Origin: Rhodanobacteraceae bacterium
GTDB taxonomy: Bacteria > Pseudomonadota > Gammaproteobacteria > Xanthomonadales > SZUA-5
Direction of reading: 5' to 3'
Length of the DNA stretch: 64,000 nucleotides
Assembly: GCA_024234055.1 (NCBI GenBank)
Contig: JACKOW010000005.1
Coordinates: 124,001 to 188,000 of the forward strand
Shown here in pieces: positions 63,950 to 64,000 of this stretch (within the stretch, counting starts at the first letter, position 1; the number at the start of each line of letters is the position of its first letter). The translations under genes and the position numbers were made by a program. Under the pieces are notes generated by a model, which was given only the letters and a program-made list of their open reading frames with translations, was not told the DNA's origin and ran no database searches.

Positions 63950-64000
63950 CTACTCCAGTACCCGAACCGAGCAGGTGCGAGAGTGGATCAGCGGCCGGCC
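63950..64000 (-). CDS. C-terminal end of a gene continuing beyond the window
   Basis: Seventeen codons in one frame end ...PLIHSRTCSVRVLE and a TAG at 63950-63952, 50 bases upstream of the preceding small gene on the same strand. Spacing suits the end of an upstream gene, but the fragment is too short to identify and could be chance. Confidence 0.3.
   Translation of the reverse strand, partial: GRPLIHSRTCSVRVLE

Overview
The window looks like a stretch of chromosome from a high-GC gammaproteobacterium, most likely of the order Xanthomonadales (Rhodanobacteraceae/Lysobacteraceae side). The grounds are the glgC-glgA pair, an Acs gene followed by a LuxR-type response regulator, a REP-associated transposase with its REP arrays, many secreted FG-GAP/BNR/beta-propeller proteins, AbgT and S9 peptidase families, and the Xanthomonadales-style dispersed repeat with a 'GTAGGAGCGACC' core. 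This assignment is inference; no rRNA, tRNA, phage, integrase or CRISPR array was found.

Layout. 1-12.6 kb: a partial secreted FG-GAP protein and a small TPR protein, then a run of minus-strand genes (ECF-like sigma factor, membrane Ser/Thr kinase with TPRs, DCC-family oxidoreductase, YlqF-type GTPase, glgC, glgA). Downstream of glgA part of this run is repeated: a second ylqF and a truncated kinase pseudogene, separated by a copy of the same intergenic DNA. 13-31.7 kb: secreted FG-GAP protein, AbgT transporter, RNase HI, a large beta-propeller/GGDEF sensor, a RibD_C-type reductase, a trypsin-like protease, two large secreted proteins (one with a C-terminal DGFED, one with about ten BNR/Asp boxes), an alpha/beta hydrolase lipoprotein lacking the usual nucleophile serine, and an S41 peptidase. 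31.7-37.4 kb: a repeat-rich zone holding a truncated membrane gene, a WYL regulator divergent from dps, a CopD-like protein and the yadGH ABC exporter, ending in a perfect cloverleaf-forming repeat. 37.4-44.4 kb: ubiA, a tryptophan-halogenase-like flavoprotein, a RAYT transposase between two REP arrays, acs with an upstream palindrome, and a CrbR/ErdR-like response regulator. 44.4-54.9 kb: an incomplete peptide ABC importer (lipoprotein, OppA-like, OppB-like), a DPP-IV peptidase, a second propeller/GGDEF sensor, and a coupled trypsin-like protease plus membrane FHA protein. 55-64 kb: VWA protein, aspartyl protease, fadD, nitrilase, two small secreted paralogues with low-complexity tails, malic enzyme and small end genes.

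How it fits together. Many products are exported peptidases and transporters for peptides or peptide-like compounds (S1, S41, S9B, aspartyl, OppAB, AbgT), which suggests a protein-degrading lifestyle, joined to acetate and fatty-acid activation (Acs, FadD), malic enzyme and glycogen storage (GlgCA). Signalling is by phosphorylation (sigma-kinase pair, FHA protein) and cyclic di-GMP (two GGDEF sensors). Convergent gene pairs are often separated by a single GC-rich inverted repeat that probably terminates both transcripts.
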